Shown here in pieces: positions 1-6,991 of a DNA stretch of 32,423 nt; positions within the stretch are counted from its first letter, which is position 1, and each line of letters starts with the position of its first letter. The notes under the pieces were generated by a model. The model ran no database searches, was not told the DNA's origin, and worked only from the letters and a program-made list of their open reading frames with translations. The position numbers were made by a program, and so were the translations under genes. The DNA is from a bacterium (lineage in GTDB: Bacteria > Fidelibacterota > UBA2242): contig JAHJGX010000164.1 of NCBI GenBank assembly GCA_018824205.1, forward strand, positions 1-32,423. The letters are read 5' to 3'.

Positions 1-407
1 AATAATGGATTCACTAAACCGGCCAGGGTCAGGTTTATTGTTGAGACGCCGATTTCCGGTCCCAGCGGATTCCGGATTACTTCCCCGCCAAGTAATAAAT
101 GGATTATCTGATGACCGAAACAGATTCCAAGGGTCATAATTTTTTCTTCAAGAATTTTATTCAGCAGCCGTTCCATCCCCTTCATAAAAGGAATGGGTTC
201 TATCAATGAATCGTGAGCGCCGGTCAGGATAACGCCCTGGTATTTATCAATTTCTTCCGGGATTACATGGTCGATTTTCTGAATTTTCCATTTCACCGGC
301 AAATCTTGTCCGGCATTGATAATCCAGCGGTCAAAGTTACCGTGTTCGGCACTGAGTTCGCGGTACGTGCTGCCCATCCTGATAATTAAGATTGTTGGCT
401 TTTTCAC
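1..407 (-). CDS. class I glutamine amidotransferase domain protein (partial, runs off the left edge)
   Basis: The minus strand reads about 135 codons of a class I (triad) glutamine amidotransferase, starting KKPTILIIRMGSTYREL and reaching the nucleophile elbow LGICFGHQ, where the Cys is the catalytic nucleophile that releases ammonia from glutamine. The segment VILTGAHDS before the elbow is typical of stand-alone GATase1 proteins of the GMP synthase-like type. The catalytic His-Glu pair would lie beyond the window. I use a GTG start at 407. The frame stays open further upstream but has no ATG and no convincing Shine-Dalgarno, so the start is uncertain. The substrate that receives the ammonia, if any, cannot be told. 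Confidence 0.75.
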   Translation of the reverse strand, partial: MKKPTILIIRMGSTYRELSAEHGNFDRWIINAGQDLPVKWKIQKIDHVIPEEIDKYQGVILTGAHDSLIEPIPFMKGMERLLNKILEEKIMTLGICFGHQIIHLLLGGEVIRNPLGPEIGVSTINLTLAGLVNPL

Positions 408-623
408 TGGTTCAAACCCATTAACATATTGTTCATTCGAAAGATAGTGATAAGCGGGGCAAAATATCAAATGTTTAAAATAATAAGTTAATCAATCCTC
501 TAACGCCGCTCACCGGAACCGGCAACCATTTGTCGATTATGAGCAGTTGCTTAATGCCGGTGTTCTTATCTTTGGATCAGAACTGATGATATTTTTAATG
601 ATGAAAACCGAAGGAACACGGTC

Positions 624-1127
624 ATGCTGATTTGCTTCGCCAAGCCCGGCAAAGAGGATTATTTCAAACTGTACAAAACGACCCCCTGGTTCAAGGAGTA
701 CAATCTGAATATTGACACTCTGTATAAATCCCTGGAAAACAGTTTCATCATGGTAACTGCTTATGATAATGACACTCTGGTTGGATTTGGCCGGATTATA
801 TCCGATGGCATCATTCATGCCTATATCATCGATGTTATCATTCATCCGAAATACCGGGGAATGGGCTATGGTAAATACATCCGGACCGAATTGATCAACA
901 GGTGTAAATCCTTCAACATTCCCGATATTCAGATCATTGAAAATCAACAACCTTTGATCACCCTGCACGGACATGTCCATGAAAGCACCCGGATAACCGG
1001 TCAGTGGCGTGACCGGATCGGCCGTACTCATCTCTTTTCCGCTGCGCATGACGGACCGGAACTGGCGGTTGTACGCTTCGATCCTGACTATCCGAAATTG
1101 GCCAGTCGGCAAATTATTGCGTTATAA
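624..1127 (+). CDS. chimeric ORF: GNAT acetyltransferase fused in frame to a metallophosphoesterase C-terminus (probable gene remnant)
   Basis: Residues 1 to about 103 look like a small GNAT N-acetyltransferase: LVGFGRIISDG is the beta-bulge strand and RGMGYGK (78-84) the acetyl-CoA pyrophosphate loop. The usual C-terminal strand (FYEKLGF-type) is missing. From about residue 105 the protein changes to the C-terminal end of a calcineurin-like phosphoesterase: PLITLHGHVHES carries the metal-binding GHxH motif (116-119), followed by IGRT and a strand ending in AVVRFDP. The N-terminal metal-binding motifs of that family are absent. Neither domain is complete, so function is doubtful. A purine-rich stretch at 607-613 could serve as a ribosome site. 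The fusion is seen directly. Whether it arose by deletion in the genome or in assembly is unknown. Confidence 0.65.
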   Translation: MLICFAKPGKEDYFKLYKTTPWFKEYNLNIDTLYKSLENSFIMVTAYDNDTLVGFGRIISDGIIHAYIIDVIIHPKYRGMGYGKYIRTELINRCKSFNIPDIQIIENQQPLITLHGHVHESTRITGQWRDRIGRTHLFSAAHDGPELAVVRFDPDYPKLASRQIIAL

Positions 1128-1163
1128 TTAAAGAATTGTCTACTTGATAAATGTAAATCTTAT

Positions 1164-2168
1164 TTATTCTACATAATCAATTCTTAATGCATCAAAATCG
1201 TGATATATTGTATAACTTCCCCAGCCATCACGAATCATAAGACCAACAGTAATATATTTTTGATTAGGCTGACATTCAATTTTCATTTCTGTCCACGGTG
1301 ACCAATAACTTGATTCCCAGATAAATATATCGCTGCCCATCAAACTTGTTGATGTTTGTGATGGCAATTCTATATTACCATTGAACAAATAAAGAGCCGG
1401 ACCTGTAGCACTACCACTATGTACCTTCATTGTCTTAGCATATACAGAAACAACTATTGATTTTTCTTCTTGAATTTCAAAACTTTTAAAAAACCAAAGA
1501 CTTCCTTTCCCAGCAACATCAGTTATACCTCGAATACAATTTTGTCCACTAAAGCTACCTTCGGTTTTCAACCATTTCCATTCAGAAGATGGATTACCAA
1601 ATTCTGTTGTGTCTTCATCATAGGTATCTTCACAATATATATTCCATCCGTTATCACAAATTTTTAAATATGATGTACTATCAATTACTGTTGAATCAAT
1701 AACCATAATCTCTTCTTCAAAATCTTCGTAATATATATTTTTTGTATATTCGTTCGTTCCCCAAGTGACAGTTATTAAAATTCCTCCGGTATTCTGATCC
1801 ATGTGTAAATTTATCGGTACTATAATACCTGGTTCAACCACAACTGTTGTCGAGCCAACATAAATAATATTCCCACTATCATCATAGGCATCAACATGTA
1901 GATTCCAAGCACCAACCGGAATTTCATCCACCATAGCTACGGCAGAGTCAGAATATATATCAAATGAGAAAGCGATTGTATCGTATCCCGATTTAATTAA
2001 ATAACCTTTTAACATTACAACTTCCGCAGGAGCGGTTGTCATATTTATAGAAAAATTTAGAGTGCCAGTTCGAAAATTGATCGAATCATCAGAGGATTTA
2101 ACACTATTTTCACAAAATACAAAAAACAGCAATGCAAAAAACAAAAGTAGTAGATTTTCCTTCTTCAT
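1164..2168 (-). CDS. AT-rich predicted lipoprotein or secreted beta-sandwich protein, unknown function
   Basis: A 334-residue protein begins MKKENLLLLFFALLFFVFC, a lysine-led hydrophobic signal ending in Cys19. The residues before the Cys (FVF) are not a standard lipobox, so lipidation is possible rather than certain. Residues about 30-125 read as an immunoglobulin-like or carboxypeptidase-regulatory-like beta-sandwich (IPVGAWNLHVDAYDDSGN is typical). Residues about 170-334 form a second beta-rich module with many Trp and Tyr (SSEWKWLKTEGSFSGQN, DFDALRIDYVE), like carbohydrate-binding jelly rolls. An AGAGGG stretch just upstream of the ATG fits a ribosome site. The gene is clearly more AT-rich than the neighbouring metabolic genes, consistent with later acquisition. 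I do not recognise a named family. Confidence 0.8.
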   Translation of the reverse strand: MKKENLLLLFFALLFFVFCENSVKSSDDSINFRTGTLNFSINMTTAPAEVVMLKGYLIKSGYDTIAFSFDIYSDSAVAMVDEIPVGAWNLHVDAYDDSGNIIYVGSTTVVVEPGIIVPINLHMDQNTGGILITVTWGTNEYTKNIYYEDFEEEIMVIDSTVIDSTSYLKICDNGWNIYCEDTYDEDTTEFGNPSSEWKWLKTEGSFSGQNCIRGITDVAGKGSLWFFKSFEIQEEKSIVVSVYAKTMKVHSGSATGPALYLFNGNIELPSQTSTSLMGSDIFIWESSYWSPWTEMKIECQPNQKYITVGLMIRDGWGSYTIYHDFDALRIDYVE

Positions 2169-2365
2169 TTTTCCCTCTTATAATTATTTTTTCTTGATAA
2201 CAATTTCGTATTCAACTTAAAATAAATTGGATCATATTTACCAATAGATATTTTATATAGATAGTTTGCAGCCATTTCTAACAATACTTTTTACTAGTTT
2301 TAATATAGTATCTTCTTTATGAAGATTCAATATTTTTTTTCATTGGTAACTGTCTGGCGGCATCG

Positions 2366-3064
2366 GTGACAGCACCGATTTTAATCGCAAAGCTGGTTTT
2401 CTTTTCTTCTAACCGCCTGGTTGATGGAGAAGGTGAAGCAAAAGATTTCGATCTTTGGGTTACAGCAAAAGAGGTTTCAGGGTGGTCTTCTCCCGTCAAT
2501 TTGGGGCCGCAGGTAAACAGCGCATACAATGAATTCTACCCTTCGGTTTCTGAAGACATGACGCTCTATTTCTGTTCAAAAAACGATCGCTGTATCGGCG
2601 GAGAAGATTTATGGTACTCGGAGCAGATTGCACCGTACCAATGGGGTACCCCGCAAAACATGGGTGATTCCATTAATACACAATCCGATGAATATAACGC
2701 CTTTGTCCATCCACTGGGTGAATATATTATTTTTACCAGTCATGGCTGGGGAAAAGGATACGGAAGCGGAGATTTATGGGTCAGTTTCAGAAAAGACGAT
2801 CAAACCTGGGCTCGTCCTCAGAACCTGGGTGAAATCGTCAACACGCCCAACTTCGAATACAGCCCCTCAATCTCAGCGGATGGACAGCTGTTGTTTTTCA
2901 CCAGTAATAAATTGAATTCACAGTTCGATGGTCACACTCGACTGGAGTTTAGTGATATTATGAATATGATGATGCAATCTCAAAATGGTAATCAGGATAT
3001 TTATTGCATCCGGACCGATTTTCTCAACGACTTACGGAACAAAAAAAACCAAATCACCCAATAA
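2366..3064 (+). CDS. PD40/TolB-like beta-propeller protein with damaged N-terminus
   Basis: The 232-residue frame contains repeated WD40-like PD40 blades: LVFFSSNR, YPSVSEDMTLYFCSKND, YNAFVHPLGEYIIFTSHGWG and YSPSISADGQLLFFTSNK. Such proteins are usually exported and sit in the periplasm or outer membrane, often with OmpA or peptidase domains; no extra domain follows here. The annotated start is a GTG almost at the first blade, so the signal sequence and the first PDG-type strand are missing. An ATG at 2319 in another frame opens MKIQYFFSLVT, which looks like a signal peptide, and runs into a T8 tract at 2333-2340. One extra T there would join it to this frame. The gene is therefore either frameshifted or N-terminally truncated. 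Confidence 0.7.
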   Translation: MTAPILIAKLVFFSSNRLVDGEGEAKDFDLWVTAKEVSGWSSPVNLGPQVNSAYNEFYPSVSEDMTLYFCSKNDRCIGGEDLWYSEQIAPYQWGTPQNMGDSINTQSDEYNAFVHPLGEYIIFTSHGWGKGYGSGDLWVSFRKDDQTWARPQNLGEIVNTPNFEYSPSISADGQLLFFTSNKLNSQFDGHTRLEFSDIMNMMMQSQNGNQDIYCIRTDFLNDLRNKKNQITQ

Positions 3065-3207
3065 TTTAATAAATTTCAGAGTGTCCAATCCATCAGCATC
3101 CAAAAATGAACTCTCAGTCAAACTAACACCGGAATTCTGTGCCGCATTGTTAATATTGGAAAACAAATATAAAATCAGCAATCAAATTCAATGGAGCAAT
3201 GGGAACC

Positions 3208-4374
3208 ATGGTAAAATTTAAAATTGGAACTGTATTTGGATTGATCTGTGTGTTTATCCTATCAATCAGCGATCGAGTATACTCTCAGACAATGGATAGT
3301 GTTAGCATCGACTGGACACATCCGGAAAATATCGATCCATTACAGTATGACATTACATCCTTTCTGAATGTTCAGTGGCAGGGATATGATCAGATCGGAT
3401 TGCATCATTTACAACAGGGCAATTACCTGGATGCGGCCAGGTATTTTATCGCTTCGCTGCGGTTTAACGCCGATAATATCACCACTCTTTATAATCTTGC
3501 ATGCTGTTACAGTAGACTGGGTTATACTGACCTGGCAATTAATTATCTTAAAAAGGCTCATGAAGCCGGTTATTCCGATTATTCAAATTCATTGATGGAC
3601 ACCGACTTTGTGAACATCCGGAATGACGCTGATTTTATCAACTGCATGGAAGAAATTCAAAATACCATTCAAAATACGGGAAAAGTGCTTTACGTTGAAG
3701 GCTCGAAGCTGATCCCCTGCCGGGTTCATATTCCACCTGATTTTGATCCTAATATAGCCTATCCACTTCTAATCGGGCTACATGGATATACCGGGAATGC
3801 AGAGAGTATGTCGCGGCTCTGGCGCCTTTTTAAAAAACAGAATTTCATCTTTGTATGCCCTGAAGCTCCCTATTCGGTTTTGGGTAGTACCGGAAATACA
3901 GAAGGTCGTTATTCCTGGGAGCCTCGAATCCCAAACCTATCGCTCTGGAAACGCGCCGATCCACTGGTAGAATATATCAACAATGTCCGCAAATATATTA
4001 CATCGGTATTCAAAATCAACGAGGTCTTCCTTTTAGGATTTTCCCAGGGAGCCGGATACACCTACGTTACCGGAATAAAAAACCCTGATGATTATGCCGG
4101 GATCATCTGTTTTGCCGGTTCTTTACCAATCAGTGACAAATCTTCCTCAATGCTTTCAGAAATTGATATTGAGAATGGAAAATCCCTGCCCGTATTTATT
4201 GCCCATGGAATGAATGACGGAGCCATTTCCTATGACATCGGCGCAAAATCCAGGGACTATCTGGAAGAACATGGTTATGATGTAACATTCAGGGATTTTG
4301 TCGCCGGCCATATCATTGAGACTACCGTTCTGCATAAAGCGGAAAAATGGATGTTGGCAATCGCAGAAAAATAA
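3208..4374 (+). CDS. secreted TPR-containing alpha/beta-hydrolase (esterase/phospholipase-like)
   Basis: Counting residues from an in-frame ATG at 3199, the protein has a signal peptide ending near VYSQ (about 30), a TPR pair at about 63-125 (QGNYLDAARYF, ADNITTLYNLACCYSRLG), and an alpha/beta-hydrolase domain from about 160. The oxyanion strand is LLIGLHGYTGN, the nucleophile elbow GFSQG has Ser282, the acid is Asp340 in HGMNDG, and the base is His371 in AGHIIET. This resembles the carboxylesterase/phospholipase or PHB-depolymerase-like esterases. I prefer the start at 3208 because GGAG at 3193-3196 is too close to 3199. The next gene, for a secreted MBL-fold enzyme, follows about 70 bp later on the same strand, so they may be co-transcribed. 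The substrate is unknown. Confidence 0.82.
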   Translation: MVKFKIGTVFGLICVFILSISDRVYSQTMDSVSIDWTHPENIDPLQYDITSFLNVQWQGYDQIGLHHLQQGNYLDAARYFIASLRFNADNITTLYNLACCYSRLGYTDLAINYLKKAHEAGYSDYSNSLMDTDFVNIRNDADFINCMEEIQNTIQNTGKVLYVEGSKLIPCRVHIPPDFDPNIAYPLLIGLHGYTGNAESMSRLWRLFKKQNFIFVCPEAPYSVLGSTGNTEGRYSWEPRIPNLSLWKRADPLVEYINNVRKYITSVFKINEVFLLGFSQGAGYTYVTGIKNPDDYAGIICFAGSLPISDKSSSMLSEIDIENGKSLPVFIAHGMNDGAISYDIGAKSRDYLEEHGYDVTFRDFVAGHIIETTVLHKAEKWMLAIAEK

Positions 4375-4441
4375 ATGTTCAGCATTCGATACTTTCCTTT
4401 ACCATTTCTGGTTAATAATCAAAAATCTTTATATATTTACA

Positions 4442-5191
4442 ATGCCTATGATGAAGCAAATTAAATATACTATGCTGTTTGTTCCGATCGGATTTCTCAT
4501 TCTATCCTCTCCGGCGGCCCAACCCGCCGGTAATCAAAAAGTGGATTCACTTGCTCAAAATATTCAGTGGCTTGGTCAGTCTTCCATAAAGATTTCAACA
4601 AAACAAAATACTATTTACATCGATCCCTTTCAGATCGCCAAACGGGATCAGGCGGATGTTATTTTTATAACCCATGACCACAAAGATCACCTTGATCCGG
4701 CCAGTATTTCAAAGTTATTAACCGACAAAACGATTTTAGTTGCGCCATTGTCGTGCCGGGAAAAAATCAATGAACTGGGCCTTGCCGACATTCGATTCCT
4801 GAGTCCCTGGGATTCAACCGAAATTAACGGTATTCATATCTTAGCTGTTCCGGCCTATAACATTAAAAAGACCAATTTCCATCCGAAAAGCAAAAACTAC
4901 CTCGGCTACGTATTGACAATTGACGGAGTCAGAGTCTATCATGCCGGCGACACCGAACGCATCCCCGAGATGCAGCAATTTGATTGTGACATCGCCCTGC
5001 TGCCGCTGGGACAAAAATACACCATGAACAGCGTATATGAAGCCGCCAACTCAGCCCTGGATGTGAAAGCCAAAATCGCCATCCCCATCCATTACGACAT
5101 GTTCGAAGGCAAACTTTCAGACGCCGACGCTTTTCAGGAAATTCTGAAAGGCAAGGTCAAGGTAATCATCAAATCTTCAGTCTCGGATTAA
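4442..5191 (+). CDS. secreted metallo-beta-lactamase-fold hydrolase (UlaG-like)
   Basis: From the ATG at 4442 the protein has 249 residues with an N-terminal hydrophobic signal (YTMLFVPIGFLILSSPAA). The metal site is complete: THDHKDHLDP gives His78, His80, Asp82 and His83; VYHAGDTE gives His167 and Asp170; PIHYD gives His217. The early IQWLGQSSIKI strand is typical of the small UlaG/YtnP-type Zn-dependent hydrolases, many of uncharacterised substrate. The frame is open back to 4298 inside the esterase gene, but that extension is unlike the family and the signal peptide fixes the start at 4442 or 4448. There is no clear Shine-Dalgarno. Confidence 0.85.
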   Translation: MPMMKQIKYTMLFVPIGFLILSSPAAQPAGNQKVDSLAQNIQWLGQSSIKISTKQNTIYIDPFQIAKRDQADVIFITHDHKDHLDPASISKLLTDKTILVAPLSCREKINELGLADIRFLSPWDSTEINGIHILAVPAYNIKKTNFHPKSKNYLGYVLTIDGVRVYHAGDTERIPEMQQFDCDIALLPLGQKYTMNSVYEAANSALDVKAKIAIPIHYDMFEGKLSDADAFQEILKGKVKVIIKSSVSD

Positions 5192-5195
5192 ATAG

Positions 5196-5303
5196 ACAAC
5201 CACTGATAGCGGTTATCAACTCGACAATCGTCCCTGTTTCGAAATCGATCCCAAAAACTACCCGCACATCATGGATATCGTCATCGCGGTCAAACCGCTA
5301 TAA
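5196..5303 (+). pseudogene. relic of a GyrI-like/AraC effector-binding domain (C-terminal tail only)
   Basis: Immediately after the hydrolase stop, an open stretch without a start codon reads SGYQLDNRPCFEI and ends IVIAVKPL followed by a stop at 5301-5303. This matches the closing strands of the bacterial transcription activator effector-binding domain (GyrI-like), where a D/DRPCFEIY strand is followed by D-hydrophobic-I-P-V-K at the extreme C-terminus. Only about 30 residues remain, so this is a decayed fragment. It shows that a small-molecule-sensing protein once stood here and was largely deleted. Confidence 0.5.
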
Positions 5304-5499
5304 ACTGGAATCCAAAACATCCAATAGTCCCGGGGTTTTTGTTTTTCTCATGAGTATTCAATCTGGTTACGCTGTTCTTCGGTGTAGCCTTTTCTGATTA
5401 CTGTTATCGATAAATTCGACGGTAAGAAAGAAGAGTAGAGTCACTGTCTCGATCAATCGGAATACCGATACAGACAATAACCATCTCTTGCGGCGCACT
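5304..5499. other. intergenic stretch without recognisable content
   Basis: I see no coding signature on either strand, no promoter pair I would defend and no repeat in this stretch. It lies between the effector-domain relic and the hairpin at 5500, so it is probably decayed sequence from the same deletion history. Confidence 0.5.
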
Positions 5500-5533
5500 C
5501 ATGTAGGGGCAGTTCGTGAATTGCCGCTACATG
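5500..5533. repeat. long imperfect hairpin, REP/MITE-like
   Basis: Bases 5500-5515 and 5518-5533 form an almost complete 16-bp stem with two mismatched positions (outer arms CATGTAGGGGCA and TGCCGCTACATG) around a two-base loop. Short hairpins with a GTAGGGGCA-type arm are widespread intergenic repeats in environmental bacterial genomes. No gene or transposase is attached. Confidence 0.55.
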
Positions 5534-5547
5534 TATTGTGATGCTCT

Positions 5548-5583
5548 AACCTCCCGAAGGTTTAAAACCTTCGGGAGGTTTTT
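5548..5583 (+). terminator. strong rho-independent terminator
   Basis: The arms 5548-5563 (AACCTCCCGAAGGTTT) and 5565-5580 are perfect reverse complements over 16 bp and are followed by a run of T ending at 5583. The T-run is only on the plus strand, so it stops rightward transcription coming from the esterase and hydrolase genes and insulates the region to the right. Confidence 0.8.
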
Positions 5584-5586
5584 ATC

Positions 5587-5688
5587 TTAATTATATTCCT
5601 GCCGGCTGCGGATTTCCAGGCGATCCTGGGCGCCGCGCATAATTGAATCGATAAAGCGCATGGCAATCCGGCGGTTGGTGATCAGCAT
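5587..5688 (-). pseudogene. carB: displaced second copy of the carB 3' end (33 codons plus stop)
   Basis: The minus strand reads MLITNRRIAMRFIDSI through RQEYN and a stop, matching the last 33 residues of the intact CarB further right at 28 positions. At DNA level 5593-5689 aligns to the carB end near 6998-7094 with 12 differences that I counted over about 98 bases. Homology stops abruptly after the first codon, at 5689. Most changes are conservative in protein terms, which suggests that the copy came from a once-functional, related carB rather than from recent duplication. It is a direct repeat of the carB terminus and flanks the ATPase gene between the two copies. Confidence 0.85.
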
Positions 5689-5736
5689 GTTGGTTTTCTC
5701 TAAGTTTCAAACTCTGTGAGCAGTTTCCATTATTCT

Positions 5737-5761
5737 TGTAAATATACATTGCATATTTACA
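5737..5761. promoter_or_regulatory. inverted repeat upstream of the ATPase gene, possible operator
   Basis: TGTAAATAT (5737-5745) and ATATTTACA (5753-5761) are perfect inverted 9-mers separated by 7 bases, ending 21 bases before the ATG at 5783. A TACAAT hexamer at 5769-5774 could be the -10 element. No Shine-Dalgarno precedes the ATG, so a leaderless message is possible. Dimeric operators commonly look like this, but the regulator is unknown. Confidence 0.45.
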
Positions 5762-5782
5762 TAATGTTTACAATATTACCAC

Positions 5783-6964
5783 ATGAACAAAGGCTTTATT
5801 AATCGATTATTATCATTACCAGCCTACTCTTTTTTCCTGTTTGGCCCGCGCGGTACAGGAAAAAGCACGTGGCTAAAACATACTTTAAAGACGCCTCACT
5901 ATTTTGACCTGCTGGACTCATCGCTATACCTGGAGCTAATGCGCAATCCCGGTCACCTGGAGGCATTGATTGGAAATGAACCCGAAGATACCTGGGTTGT
6001 CATTGATGAAATTCAGAAAATCACGATATTACTGGACGAAGTACACCGCTTGATGAGCAAATATCATTGGAGATTTGCTTTATGCGGATCGTCGGCCCGA
6101 AAACTACGCCGCAGTGGTACTAATCTCCTTGCCGGCAGAGCCATTACCCTTAATATGGAGTCATTCTCTTACGGAGAATTAAAAACCGATTATAATATTC
6201 ATTCCGCATTGGAAACAGGTTTGCTGCCCTTTGTCATTCAATCACCCGACCAGGCCCAAAACATCCTTTCCGCCTACGTAAACACCTACATAAAAGAAGA
6301 AATTCGGGAAGAGGGACTGGTTCGAAATCTGACTCCCTTTGTTCGTTTTCTGTCCATTGCCGGAATGTTGAATGGACAGGTTGTCAATGGTCAAAATATT
6401 GCACGGGAAGCGGAAGTACCCAGGAGTAATGTAGATGTTTACTTCTCAATTTTGACCGATACACTATTGGGTCATTTTTTACCTTCCTATCAACCAAACC
6501 TTAAAGTCAGGGAACGAACAGCCCCGAAATTTTATTGGTTTGATCCCGGCGTGGCACGCGCTGCTGCCGGACTGATTCACGAACCTGCCGATAAATCCTG
6601 GAAAGGATTTGCCCTTGAGACGTTAATCTTCCATGAATTACGCGTTTATAATGAAACCTTCAATCGCTTCCGATCCATTCGGTATTATCGAACCGCTTCG
6701 GGAGTGGAAATCGATTTTGTAATCGAGACCAAAAAACAAACTTCCGGTGAACCGCCTCATGTCATTTGCATTGAGGTAAAATTGGCATCCAAATGGAGTC
6801 GTAAATGGGAATATTCCATGCGCAGTTTAGATCAGCAAGATAATATTCATGTAGATCGCATGATTGGTATATACATGGGAAATCAAACCTATCATTTCGA
6901 TGGTGTGGATATATATCCCGCACCGGTTTTCCTGGAAAAGTTGTATAATCAGGAAATATTTTGA
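5783..6964 (+). CDS. AAA+ ATPase with C-terminal DUF4143 nuclease-like domain
   Basis: A 393-residue protein of the widespread AAA_14/DUF4143 family. Walker A is GPRGTGKS (21-28), Walker B is VVIDEI (72-77), and CGSSARKL at 101-108 is the sensor region. A winged-helix-like linker (NIAREAEVPRSNVDVYFSIL) precedes DUF4143, which has the FYWFDPGVARAAAG signature and a PD-(D/E)xK-like core: GVEIDF (Asp311) and IEVK (Glu331, Lys333). Family members are patchily distributed and often present in many copies; proposed roles include mobile-element or defence functions, but none is firmly established. The gene lies exactly between two copies of the carB 3' end and converges on carB with only 27 bases between stops, with no terminator visible. 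Its placement suggests acquisition by insertion. Confidence 0.9.
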   Translation: MNKGFINRLLSLPAYSFFLFGPRGTGKSTWLKHTLKTPHYFDLLDSSLYLELMRNPGHLEALIGNEPEDTWVVIDEIQKITILLDEVHRLMSKYHWRFALCGSSARKLRRSGTNLLAGRAITLNMESFSYGELKTDYNIHSALETGLLPFVIQSPDQAQNILSAYVNTYIKEEIREEGLVRNLTPFVRFLSIAGMLNGQVVNGQNIAREAEVPRSNVDVYFSILTDTLLGHFLPSYQPNLKVRERTAPKFYWFDPGVARAAAGLIHEPADKSWKGFALETLIFHELRVYNETFNRFRSIRYYRTASGVEIDFVIETKKQTSGEPPHVICIEVKLASKWSRKWEYSMRSLDQQDNIHVDRMIGIYMGNQTYHFDGVDIYPAPVFLEKLYNQEIF

Positions 6965-6991
6965 CAAATGTTCATCATTTTTCATTTCGAA

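Noticed and set aside
537-1112. Long minus-strand frame of 191 codons opposite the GNAT chimera
   Set aside because: It has no recognisable domain and is the shadow of the plus-strand reading, which carries clear GNAT and phosphoesterase motifs.
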